Origin: CAZELM01 sp964512995
GTDB taxonomy: Bacteria > CSSED10-310
Assembly: GCA_964512995.1 (NCBI GenBank)
Contig: CAZELM010000019.1
Location: 23,258 to 87,257 of the forward strand
Direction: 5' to 3'
Length of the DNA: 64,000 nucleotides
The position numbers and the translations under genes were made by a program. The first letter of the stretch is position 1. Each line of letters begins with the position of its first letter. Below are positions 45,356 through 53,532 of this stretch, piece by piece. Under the pieces are notes generated by a model that saw only the letters and a program-made list of their open reading frames with translations, was not told where the DNA came from and searched no databases.

Positions 45356-46540
45356 ATGCGCCGGTTTATGGCAATCATCCGAAAGGAGATATTACATATT
45401 TCGAGAGATCCACGCTCTCTGTTCATCATCTTCCTGATGCCCGTATTGATGATCTTCATTTTTGGATATGCGGTTCGCCTGGACGTCCGGAATATTCCTC
45501 TGCTCATCATGGATCTGGATCACTCCCCAACCAGTCGATCACTCGTGCAAACCTTCAAATCCTCCGGGTATTTTCATGTGGAGGATATCCTCTGGAGTCA
45601 TGAAAACCCGGATCTGCTTTTTCGGGAAGGAATTTCGAGCGCAAAGACCGGTTCAGCGCCTACAGCTATGGGAGATGTCACCCGCAATCTCCTGCTCCCA
45701 CTAAACGAAAAACAGATACCGCGCGCCATTCTGATCATCCCGTCAGATTTTGGAACATCAACAGAGAATGGAACCGTTTCACCAGTCCAGTTTTTGACCG
45801 ATGCATCCGATTCCAATACCGCGACCATCGCCAGCCAGTACGCCGAGCAGATCATGGCGGTTTATTGGCAGTCCCGTCTTCCCGGAATTCAGGCGTTTCC
45901 GGATACCCGAGTCATGATTTTGTTCAATCCGGAACTGGAATCCACTCATTTTATCGTCCCAGGACTCGTGGCGATCTTGTTCATCATGGTCTGTGCCCTT
46001 TTGACATCCATGACGATCACCCGGGAGAAAGAGAGTGGCACACTGGAACAGATACTCGTATCTCCCGTTCGACCGTGGGAAATCATTCTGGGAAAAGTAT
46101 TGCCTTATATGTTCCTGGCTGCCATCGTGGGATCCATTGTCATCTCGACCGCCATGCTCTGGTTCGATGTGCCATTCCGTGGCAATGTGCTCGAACTGAT
46201 CATCTACTCCCTGATATACATCATCTGTTCTCTGGCATTGGGCATTCTGATCTCGACCAAAGTCAACACGGTTCAGGTTGCATTGATGATTGCATTGATC
46301 ACCACCATGCTGCCATCCGTGATGTTATCCGGATTCATGTTCCCGATCTCCTCTATGCCGACTCCCATCCGGATCATTTCCCACATCGTTCCGGCACGGT
46401 ACTATCTGGTGATCATTCGGGGAATCATGCTCAAAGCAGTCGGGTTCTCCGAATTAAAAATACATATCGCATCTCTGGGTATTATTTCTTTGATTCTGCT
46501 GACCATCAGCATCCGACGATTCAAAGCTTCCCTGGAATAG
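45356..46540 (+). CDS. ABC-2 type permease (first)
   Basis: 394 residues. One N-terminal helix (SLFIIFLMPVLMIFIFGYAV), a large periplasmic domain of about 150 residues, and five C-terminal helices with the family motifs FNPELESTHFIVPGLVAIL, REKESGTLEQILVSPVRPWE and LSGFMFPISSMP. Like YbhS/YhhJ. Forms the membrane channel of the exporter with the next gene product. Confidence 0.92.
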   Translation: MRRFMAIIRKEILHISRDPRSLFIIFLMPVLMIFIFGYAVRLDVRNIPLLIMDLDHSPTSRSLVQTFKSSGYFHVEDILWSHENPDLLFREGISSAKTGSAPTAMGDVTRNLLLPLNEKQIPRAILIIPSDFGTSTENGTVSPVQFLTDASDSNTATIASQYAEQIMAVYWQSRLPGIQAFPDTRVMILFNPELESTHFIVPGLVAILFIMVCALLTSMTITREKESGTLEQILVSPVRPWEIILGKVLPYMFLAAIVGSIVISTAMLWFDVPFRGNVLELIIYSLIYIICSLALGILISTKVNTVQVALMIALITTMLPSVMLSGFMFPISSMPTPIRIISHIVPARYYLVIIRGIMLKAVGFSELKIHIASLGIISLILLTISIRRFKASLE

Positions 46541-46558
46541 TTCCTGGAAAGGCGTGAC

Positions 46559-47650
46559 ATGCGTGTAATACTCCATTTAATCCGGAAAGAGTTCCTGCAG
46601 GTGATGGGTGATCGAGCCATTCTGGGAATTATTTTCATCATGCCCATCGTACAGTTATTCGTGCTGGGATACGCGATCAATACCGATGTCAAAAATATCG
46701 CTCTGGGAATATGTGACGCCGACCACACTGCCGAAAGCCGCGCTATCCTCGACCGATTCACCCATTCCGCCCGGTTCAGAATCGTTGCCAATACCGATCG
46801 AATCCGGGATATGAATGATCTCATCGATCGAGGTGAGGTATCGATCATCCTGAATATCAAAAAAGGATTTGGAGAACTGATCCAGATGGGTCAACGACCG
46901 GAGATCCAGATTATCGTCGACGGCGTGGATTCCAATTCAGCGCTCATAGCCGCAGGATATGCCCGAAACATCATCATCGGACATTTTCAGTCCCAGTATC
47001 ACCTCCCGGTGGCGGACATCATTCGGCTTCGGGCGTTGTACAATCCGGAACTCGAGAGCCGCTTCACGATCGTGCCGGGGATCATCGCGGTGCTTCTGAC
47101 AATTGTCACGATGCTTCTCACGGCATTGGGTTTAGTTCGTGAACGAGAGATTGGCACACTGGAACAGCTCATGGTCACACCGATTCGACCGATTCAACTG
47201 GTCATCGGCAAAGTCATGCCCTTCGCGTTCCTGGGTGGAGCAGCGTTCGCGGTGGCGGTGACAACCGCAATGTTTCATTTCAAAATACCGTTGAATGGAA
47301 GCATCTGGAACCTGATTCTGTTTACGGGGATCTACCTGCTGACCACACTGGGGCTCGGAATGTTCATCTCCACCGTCACATCCACCCAACAGCAGGCGGT
47401 ATTTCTGGCGTGGTTTCTCCTCGTCGCATCCATCCTCATGTCAGGTTTCATGTTTCCAATTTCGAACATGCCATTGTTCCTCCAGCGAGCCACTTACCTG
47501 ATCCCGTTGCGATACTATATTTCCGCCATCCGGGAGATTCTTCTGAAAGGTTCATCCTTATCAGAACTCCAATTCCAGTTGACCGCCCTGACTCTCTTCG
47601 GTGTATCGATTTTCAGTTTCAGTGTCCTGAAATTCAAAAAAACGATGTAG
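46559..47650 (+). CDS. ABC-2 type permease (second)
   Basis: 363 residues, paralogous to the first permease (YNPELESRFTIVPGIIAVL, REREIGTLEQLMVTPIRP, MSGFMFPISNMP). GGAAAGG precedes ATG 46559. Last gene of the six-gene exporter operon tolC-hlyD-ABC-ABC-permease-permease. The substrate is unknown; relatives are proposed to export drugs or small toxic compounds. Confidence 0.92.
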   Translation: MRVILHLIRKEFLQVMGDRAILGIIFIMPIVQLFVLGYAINTDVKNIALGICDADHTAESRAILDRFTHSARFRIVANTDRIRDMNDLIDRGEVSIILNIKKGFGELIQMGQRPEIQIIVDGVDSNSALIAAGYARNIIIGHFQSQYHLPVADIIRLRALYNPELESRFTIVPGIIAVLLTIVTMLLTALGLVREREIGTLEQLMVTPIRPIQLVIGKVMPFAFLGGAAFAVAVTTAMFHFKIPLNGSIWNLILFTGIYLLTTLGLGMFISTVTSTQQQAVFLAWFLLVASILMSGFMFPISNMPLFLQRATYLIPLRYYISAIREILLKGSSLSELQFQLTALTLFGVSIFSFSVLKFKKTM

Positions 47651-47719
47651 AAATATTATCTATACCGACCATCACTCTAAATGCTGGAGGTTCGTGATCG
47701 GAATAGCATCCGGGAGGAG

Positions 47720-49249
47720 TCAGTCCGTTTTAAATATCTGCCGATAATGCTCTTCGAACGCATGCTTTCCGGCAGCCAACATCATACAAAACGGCATTTC
47801 CTCCCGAGCCAACTGGATCATCCGGCCGGCGATCTCCCGGATATCCCATTGCGCATGGACATCTTCCCGCAGTCTGGACAGATGGATCAGCTCCCGGGCA
47901 TTGATCTTGATCAGCACACGCCGGCGATGAGCACCCAACAATGCATACGGAGCCGCTTCGGGAGCGATCGGCCAGATCCGATGAAACAGCACTTCTGACT
48001 CCTTCGCTGATGCATCCAGAATATCCTCCAGACCACAGTCCGCAAACGATGGTGGAGTCGTATATGCCCATTTGGGATGATAGGGAGCTGCGATCAGGGT
48101 AGCCATGCGATGCCGCTTCAGTTGTGCAAATGCGGCCGCGCTGATCACCAGCACGAATTGCGCTTCCGCACACTCAAACTCCCTTGGAACCGCATCCCAT
48201 GGTTCAAGTCCCCGGAACATCTCCCGGAAAGTATGTTCCATCACACCATCGGGAATGGAAGGCGACGACGGATCGCCGAAACCATTCTCTCCCGTCAGAC
48301 GGAACCGGACGGCTTCCATCACGCGTTGATCGGCATGAGGCGTGACATACTGGAGTTTCACGGGTGCTCCCGGATCTGCGGCTTCCGGGGATTCCGCCTC
48401 CGGGAGTTTACCCTTTCGGCTGCCTGGCACAGTCAGACAATCCCGTAACCGTTTGTCCCGATCGACCGTTTCTGTTCGGGCAGCCGTATATTTGATCAGG
48501 GAGGGAGCGATTCCATCGATCACACGAAACAGATTCCGGCCGAATTCCCGATGCTCCATGATGCCCGAAGATGCGGCGGTCTGAAGCATATACTCGATGT
48601 TCCGGGCATTGGCTGTCATTCCCATCTGAGTGGTGACGGACATCGGAAGCAGATACCGGGCATCCTCTCCAGCCGTTTCCAGCGGTCGACCGCCTGATTG
48701 AAGCTCCTGAAGAGCGGTCTCGTAGCGTTGGAACTGGCGCCGCACAAACGATTCAAATGCATCTGAAATGCCTGCGAGCCGCACCTCCTCAGGAATGATG
48801 AAATCCTCACCCAGCCGGATATATCGCTGGGATTTCTCGGTGAACGAACAGAGACGATGATGCTGGATCAGTTCCGCCAATAACCGTGACACGCCGATGA
48901 TATCGATGTTGAATACCGCATGCTCGGCAACCGACGCATGTCCCATTCCGAAGATGATATTCCGATTGGAGCGGCGGGCTTTGCCCACCCAATGACACGC
49001 TTCAGTCCGAAGAATATCGACCGGCCGGGGATCCCGGCTGATCCGGGCATACGCGGCGGATATCGTCTCCGGAGTTCGATTTCCGGCATCCAGCGCTTCC
49101 CGGCACGCCACGCGAATCTCTTCGGGAGACAAACCGGTCACATTGGCAGAGCAATCCGGATTCAGGGATGTCTCGATCGTTTCAAGCAGCAACCGGTCAG
49201 CCATCAGAACGGTCTGATCAATATTCATACCAGCCAGAATGATTTTCAT
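47720..49249 (-). CDS. Fused tandem ThyX (FAD-dependent thymidylate synthase) protein
   Basis: 509 residues made of two ThyX-like domains (about 85-290 and 305-500). Single ThyX proteins have about 220. In the first half the motif reads HHRLCSFTEKSQRY: it keeps the Ser and the S-x-RY end but has His where the first Arg of RHRx7S normally stands. In the second half RHR is present (KRHRMATL) but the Ser/NE part is lost. Both halves keep the LPxxxxTxxxxTxNxR block (LLPMSVTTQMGMTANARN; LLGAHRRRVLIKINAREL). The halves may form complementary composite sites. It overlaps the methyltransferase gene before it by ATGA. Confidence 0.86.
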   Translation of the reverse strand: MKIILAGMNIDQTVLMADRLLLETIETSLNPDCSANVTGLSPEEIRVACREALDAGNRTPETISAAYARISRDPRPVDILRTEACHWVGKARRSNRNIIFGMGHASVAEHAVFNIDIIGVSRLLAELIQHHRLCSFTEKSQRYIRLGEDFIIPEEVRLAGISDAFESFVRRQFQRYETALQELQSGGRPLETAGEDARYLLPMSVTTQMGMTANARNIEYMLQTAASSGIMEHREFGRNLFRVIDGIAPSLIKYTAARTETVDRDKRLRDCLTVPGSRKGKLPEAESPEAADPGAPVKLQYVTPHADQRVMEAVRFRLTGENGFGDPSSPSIPDGVMEHTFREMFRGLEPWDAVPREFECAEAQFVLVISAAAFAQLKRHRMATLIAAPYHPKWAYTTPPSFADCGLEDILDASAKESEVLFHRIWPIAPEAAPYALLGAHRRRVLIKINARELIHLSRLREDVHAQWDIREIAGRMIQLAREEMPFCMMLAAGKHAFEEHYRQIFKTD

Positions 49250-49962
49250 GATTCCTCTTCCAATATCCTGTGTTTTATGGATTCCGACAGATAAAAAGGC
49301 GCATGTACTGTGACACCCGGTTTGCCGCCGGCAGTGGATCGCGTCAGAACAAACAACGCCCGGCCATCGCGGTGGTGTAAAAACGTAATGTCCTTCAGAG
49401 TGAATCCCGCCCGATCCAGTTCCAGAATCAGGTGATCGAATCGAAGGGGGTGATAAAGCATGATCAGATCGCTCCCGGTTTTCAGCAGATATCGAGCCGC
49501 CTGAAGGAATCGAGGGAGATCCGCAGTACTCTCCTGACGGGCAGCTTCTTCGGATGCATTCCGACAGGGATAATCCTGTTTCCGGGTGAAAAACGGCGGG
49601 TTCATGACCACCAGGTCGAACGAGGCTTTCTGAAAAATGGTGCGGAGTTTCCGCACATCGCCCTGGTGGATTTGGATGATCCCATCCAGTTGATTCCGTT
49701 TAATACTTCGGGATGCCCGATCGCAAGCGCTCGGGTCGAGTTCAATCGCCCAGATTTCTTCGATTGATTTGTGAGCGGCGATGAGCATGGCAATGACACC
49801 ATCACCGCTCCCGAGATCCGCTGCACGCCGATACCGTTTTGCCGGAACAAACGCCGCAAGTTCGATCGATTCCTGACCAAAAACATAGCCGTCCGGATCG
49901 ATTATGATGTGCAGATTGGTTTCCGGTATTAATACTTCTTTCTCAGAATTCACACCGTTCAT
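49246..49962 (-). CDS. tRNA1(Val) adenine-37 N6-methyltransferase-like protein (TrmN6 type)
   Basis: 238 residues. SAM-binding motif AADLGSGDGVIAMLIA, acidic AIELDP, and the N6-adenine signature NPPFF. YVFGQESIELAAFV at the N-terminus is typical of TrmN6/YfiC. It probably methylates A37 of a tRNA in the cytoplasm. ATG 49962 chosen; GTG 49968 is two codons upstream and neither has a strong SD. Coupled to thyX by ATGA. Confidence 0.85.
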   Translation of the reverse strand: MNGVNSEKEVLIPETNLHIIIDPDGYVFGQESIELAAFVPAKRYRRAADLGSGDGVIAMLIAAHKSIEEIWAIELDPSACDRASRSIKRNQLDGIIQIHQGDVRKLRTIFQKASFDLVVMNPPFFTRKQDYPCRNASEEAARQESTADLPRFLQAARYLLKTGSDLIMLYHPLRFDHLILELDRAGFTLKDITFLHHRDGRALFVLTRSTAGGKPGVTVHAPFYLSESIKHRILEEES

Positions 49963-50448
49963 CGGCACGTACCATACTAAAATATTTCAGATCAGACCAC
50001 CGCGGTTCTAACCGATGTCCGATTAATCCTTCCCCCCCGGGAGAAGGATTGAGGATGAGGGTGGCAATTGGAATGCTTCTGATTAGTACCACGATCGTGA
50101 ACCCGTTTTCAGTTACACTGCCCGATGGTATTGGCATAATTCCCTCACCCCACCGGCCAGGTTTATATGTTAATCCATGTTGGCTCAGCCGGCGACCCGC
50201 TCCCGGCCGTTCCACTGGGAGGTCGTACACGCTCCGCATGACACTAAATGAAGAAACCTATAAAACGACCGCTCGTGAAGAGGTTTCTTAGCAGAGGATA
50301 TAGAAGGAATCGTGCCCAGAACCCTCTGGATTTACTGTTACCTACCCTTCCGGTCTTTTAAAAAATTGGGATTCTTTTATAATAAGAACGATATTTCAGT
50401 TTTGGTCAGGAAACTGAACCAATGGCATAGGATAGGAGGCCATCCGGT
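49963..50448. other. Intergenic region with hairpin and C-rich repeats
   Basis: 486 bases between divergent genes. AATCCTTC (50025-50032) and GAAGGATT (50043-50050) form a GC-capped hairpin followed by GAGGATGAGGGTGG; CCCTCACCCCACCGG occurs at about 50142. These resemble REP-like repeat fragments. No gene. Confidence 0.45.
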
Positions 50449-50631
50449 ATGAAAACGAATCAGAAAGGACTTTTTCGCGGAGAATGGATCACCTTGCTCC
50501 TGATTTTCGCCATCTCCGGCATTACCGCCTTTTTCTACACACGATCGCAGCTTCAGGAGAAAGAAACGATTACGGCGATCGAAGCGCTCACGCCAACGCC
50601 GGAGACTGATCTGGAAACACCCGTTCCATGA
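50449..50631 (+). CDS. Small single-pass membrane protein
   Basis: 60 residues, GGAGG before ATG 50449. A polar N-terminus (MKTNQKGLFRGEW), one membrane helix (ITLLLIFAISGITAFFY) and a C-terminal tail that echoes the Thr/Pro linkers (TPTPETDLETPVP). Its stop overlaps the next start by ATGA, so it is coupled to the cysteine-desulfurase-like gene. Probably a real gene of unknown function. Confidence 0.65.
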   Translation: MKTNQKGLFRGEWITLLLIFAISGITAFFYTRSQLQEKETITAIEALTPTPETDLETPVP

Positions 50632-51773
50632 ACCTCTATTTTGACAATGCTGCCACATCCTGGCCGAAACCCCCGGCAGTGTCACGAGCCGTAGCCGACT
50701 GCATCGATCATTATATGGGCAATCCCAACCGCTCCATCGGTACGGAGGGTCGCCGGATTCTTTATGACACCCGAAATCAACTGGCATCCCTGCTTAACAT
50801 TCGGGATTCCTCCCGGATCATTTTTTGTTTCAATACGACCCACGCCATCAACATCGGCATTCAGGGACTTCTCTGCACCGGAGACCATGTGGTGACCACG
50901 TCGATGGAGCATCACGCCGTGGGACGGATTCTCCGTCATCTGGAACGCATAAAGAAAATCACATTGGATATCGTAAGATGCACTCCCGAAGGATACCTGG
51001 ATCCGGATGATCTGAAAAAATCACTGGGGAAACCAACTCGGCTCGTGGTCGTGAATCATGCTTCCAATGTTACGGGATCGGTCAACAGATTGCAGGAATT
51101 GGGTCATCTGGTAAAGACACATCACGGCATTTTCATGGTAGACTGCGCTCAGAGTGTCGGCGTTGTGACCATTGATGTCGAACGGGATCAGATTGATCTG
51201 TTAGCGGGACCCGGTCACAAAAACCTTCTGGGTCCATCCGGAACCGGATTCCTGTATATCCGGTCAGGCATCGAGCTGAATCCGCTGATTTTCGGCGGAA
51301 CGGGAAGCTTTTCCGAACGGGAGAGCCAACCGGACCAGATTCCGGATCGATTCGAGTCCGGCACGCCGAATTTTCATGGTCTGGCTGGATTGCATGCAGG
51401 GCTGGCGTATCTTTTCGAACAGGGAGTCGAAACGATACAATGGCACGAAAGTCAGATCACGCAAAAAACACTGGAAGAGCTCAATCATATCTCCGGTATC
51501 CGCATCATCGGCCCAACGCATGCAGCAGACCGGCTGCCGATATTCTCCATTATTACTCCCCAGACAGATCTGGCGGTTATCGCTGATACACTTTATGAAA
51601 ATTACGGGATTATCGTCCGTCTGGGACTCCACTGTGCTCCCTGGGCACATCAGACGGCTGGGACATTCCCCGGGGGAACACTCCGGATATCACCCGGCCT
51701 GTTTCATACGGATGAAGACCTCCGATTCCTCTTCCATGCCTTATCCCAAACGATCAGCCATGATATCCGATAA
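50628..51773 (+). CDS. Cysteine desulfurase family (aminotransferase class V) protein
   Basis: 381 residues. Starts MNLYFDNAATSWPKPP, the signature of the TIGR01977-like group. PLP lysine K198 in GPGHKNLLG; catalytic Cys C336 in GLHCAPWAHQT. It would release sulfur (or selenium from selenocysteine) as a persulfide on C336. It is followed by a DUF3343 protein, a partner often seen with this subgroup and suspected to carry sulfur or selenium. Preceded and coupled by a small membrane protein. Confidence 0.92.
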   Translation: MNLYFDNAATSWPKPPAVSRAVADCIDHYMGNPNRSIGTEGRRILYDTRNQLASLLNIRDSSRIIFCFNTTHAINIGIQGLLCTGDHVVTTSMEHHAVGRILRHLERIKKITLDIVRCTPEGYLDPDDLKKSLGKPTRLVVVNHASNVTGSVNRLQELGHLVKTHHGIFMVDCAQSVGVVTIDVERDQIDLLAGPGHKNLLGPSGTGFLYIRSGIELNPLIFGGTGSFSERESQPDQIPDRFESGTPNFHGLAGLHAGLAYLFEQGVETIQWHESQITQKTLEELNHISGIRIIGPTHAADRLPIFSIITPQTDLAVIADTLYENYGIIVRLGLHCAPWAHQTAGTFPGGTLRISPGLFHTDEDLRFLFHALSQTISHDIR

Positions 51774-52029
51774 CAACTCCCCCGATATTTTAATCATTCT
51801 CGAATCCATTCATCATATCTTCAAAATGGAAGATGAACTGGAGCGGAAAAAAATCCCTTATCGGATTGTAAACAAACCGCGATCGATCAGTACTGACTGC
51901 GGAGTAGCCATTCGTTCGAAATATTGTTATCTGTCTGTCATTCAGGAGATCGCAGTGGAGCACAATTGCATGATTGCAGCGATTTATCTCGATCAGAACC
52001 AGTCCTGGTCATTGATCGGCGCCGGATAA
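51760..52029 (+). CDS. DUF3343 family small protein (putative sulfur/selenium carrier)
   Basis: 89 residues, overlapping the desulfurase stop by 14 bases. Pattern ILESIHHIFKMEDELERKKI, YRIVNKPRSISTDCGVAIRS with the conserved C-G pair in STDCGVAIR. DUF3343 members accompany class V aminotransferases and SirA/YedF-like proteins in anaerobes. The Cys is the likely functional residue. ATG 51736 in the same frame is an alternative start. Confidence 0.8.
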   Translation: MISDNNSPDILIILESIHHIFKMEDELERKKIPYRIVNKPRSISTDCGVAIRSKYCYLSVIQEIAVEHNCMIAAIYLDQNQSWSLIGAG

Positions 52030-52238
52030 ACGCATATTGATGGAAAGGATAACTGTGCCGGCCGCATTTCAACTGGATATCTCCAAATATCTCCTCGCAA
52101 TCACGACCGATACTGACCCTTAAAATTCCGGAACAGGAGATTTTAACTTGTCCTTGTTTCGAGTAAAATAGGAATACGTGTCTGGAATGGACATGGAACG
52201 TTTTTGTTGAAACGACTTCTTAAGAGGAGATTTCTGAA

Positions 52239-53429
52239 ATGTCATCGAAACGAGTTCAATCGTTGCAGCCATCCTTGACTTTAAAGATTGCAGCAAAAGC
52301 AAAAGAAAAGAAAAATCAAGGAATTCCAGTGATTGATTTCAGTGTTGGGGAGCCTGATTTTCCAACACCAGACGCTGTAAAACATGCCGGCATGGAAGCG
52401 ATCACGGCCAATTTCACTCGTTATACCCAAACAGACGGAACACCCAGCCTTAAAAAAGCGATTTTAAAACGGCTGATCGAAGATGATGGTGTCGAGTACA
52501 AACCGGAAGAGATCATCATCAGTCCGGGAGCCAAGGCATCGATCTATCTGGCACTGGCCGCATTGCTGAATGACCATGATGAAGTCATTATTCCATCGCC
52601 CTATTGGGTTTCTTATCCGGAACAGGTCCGTCTGAACGGAGGAACTCCGGTCTTTGTGGAAACAACCGAAAGAAATGGATTCCGTCTTGGAATCGAGTCA
52701 TTCCTCGAAAAAATCACCCGCAAGACGAAAGCGGTCATAATCAATAATCCTTCCAATCCCACGGGCGCTGCATATCCTCCACAGGAACTGGCGGAAATAC
52801 TCGAAGTCGCACTCGCACACAACATCTATGTCATCTCTGACGAAATCTATTCTAAAATCATCTACGATCAGTTTAAGTTTGAACGTGCGATTAAAATCAA
52901 TCCAAATCTCAAATCACTGATCATCACCATTGATGGTGCATCGAAAGTCTATTCCATGACCGGCTGGCGGATTGGGTTTGCGGCTGGTCCCAGAGAGATC
53001 ATCAAAGCCATGTCCGACATTCAGGGGCACCTGACATCCAATCCGTGTTCCATTTCCCAGGCGGCAGCAGAAGCTGCCTATGCCGGTGATCAGTCTGAAA
53101 TCCTGGATCGGGCACACGTGTTCCAGGAACGGCGCGATTACATACTGGAACGCCTGAAAACAATCCATGGCGTCACATGCTATAAACCGGAAGGCGCGTT
53201 TTACCTCTTCCCCAATGTCTCAAAACTCTATGGCAAATCCTGTAATGGAATCGTTATTAAGGATTCCCTGAGCATGAGCGAATATCTCCTGGAAAAGGCA
53301 AATGTTGCAACTGTTCCGGGGATTGGATTCGGAGCGGATCATTATATCCGGATATCATTCGCAACCTCCATGGCCGACATCCAGGAAGGCATGACGCGCA
53401 TCGAACATGCGATCGCAAATCTGAGTTAG
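52239..53429 (+). CDS. aspC: Pyridoxal-phosphate aminotransferase class I (aspartate aminotransferase type)
   Basis: 396 residues, AAGAGGAG before ATG 52239. Motifs: SVGEPDFPTPD near the N-terminus, NNPSNPTGAAY, DEIYSKIIYD, and GASKVYSMTGWRIGF with PLP lysine K236 and R244. The class Ib aspartate aminotransferase group also includes prephenate and kynurenine aminotransferases, so the substrate is probable rather than certain. Monocistronic with a strong terminator. Confidence 0.93.
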   Translation: MSSKRVQSLQPSLTLKIAAKAKEKKNQGIPVIDFSVGEPDFPTPDAVKHAGMEAITANFTRYTQTDGTPSLKKAILKRLIEDDGVEYKPEEIIISPGAKASIYLALAALLNDHDEVIIPSPYWVSYPEQVRLNGGTPVFVETTERNGFRLGIESFLEKITRKTKAVIINNPSNPTGAAYPPQELAEILEVALAHNIYVISDEIYSKIIYDQFKFERAIKINPNLKSLIITIDGASKVYSMTGWRIGFAAGPREIIKAMSDIQGHLTSNPCSISQAAAEAAYAGDQSEILDRAHVFQERRDYILERLKTIHGVTCYKPEGAFYLFPNVSKLYGKSCNGIVIKDSLSMSEYLLEKANVATVPGIGFGADHYIRISFATSMADIQEGMTRIEHAIANLS

Positions 53430-53450
53430 CGCTTTTATTGTTGAACATAC

Positions 53451-53504
53451 AAAACGCCTGTTTTCGATCTCACTCCAACGAAGCGAAGCAAAAACAGGCG
53501 TTTT
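53451..53504. terminator. Bidirectional rho-independent terminator
   Basis: AAAACGCCTGTTTT (53451-53464) pairs perfectly with AAAACAGGCGTTTT (53491-53504); 26-base loop. A- and T-runs on both sides let it serve the aminotransferase gene and the convergent surface-protein gene. Confidence 0.9.
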
Positions 53505-53532
53505 CCATTTCCATCAGAAGCAGGGACGATGG

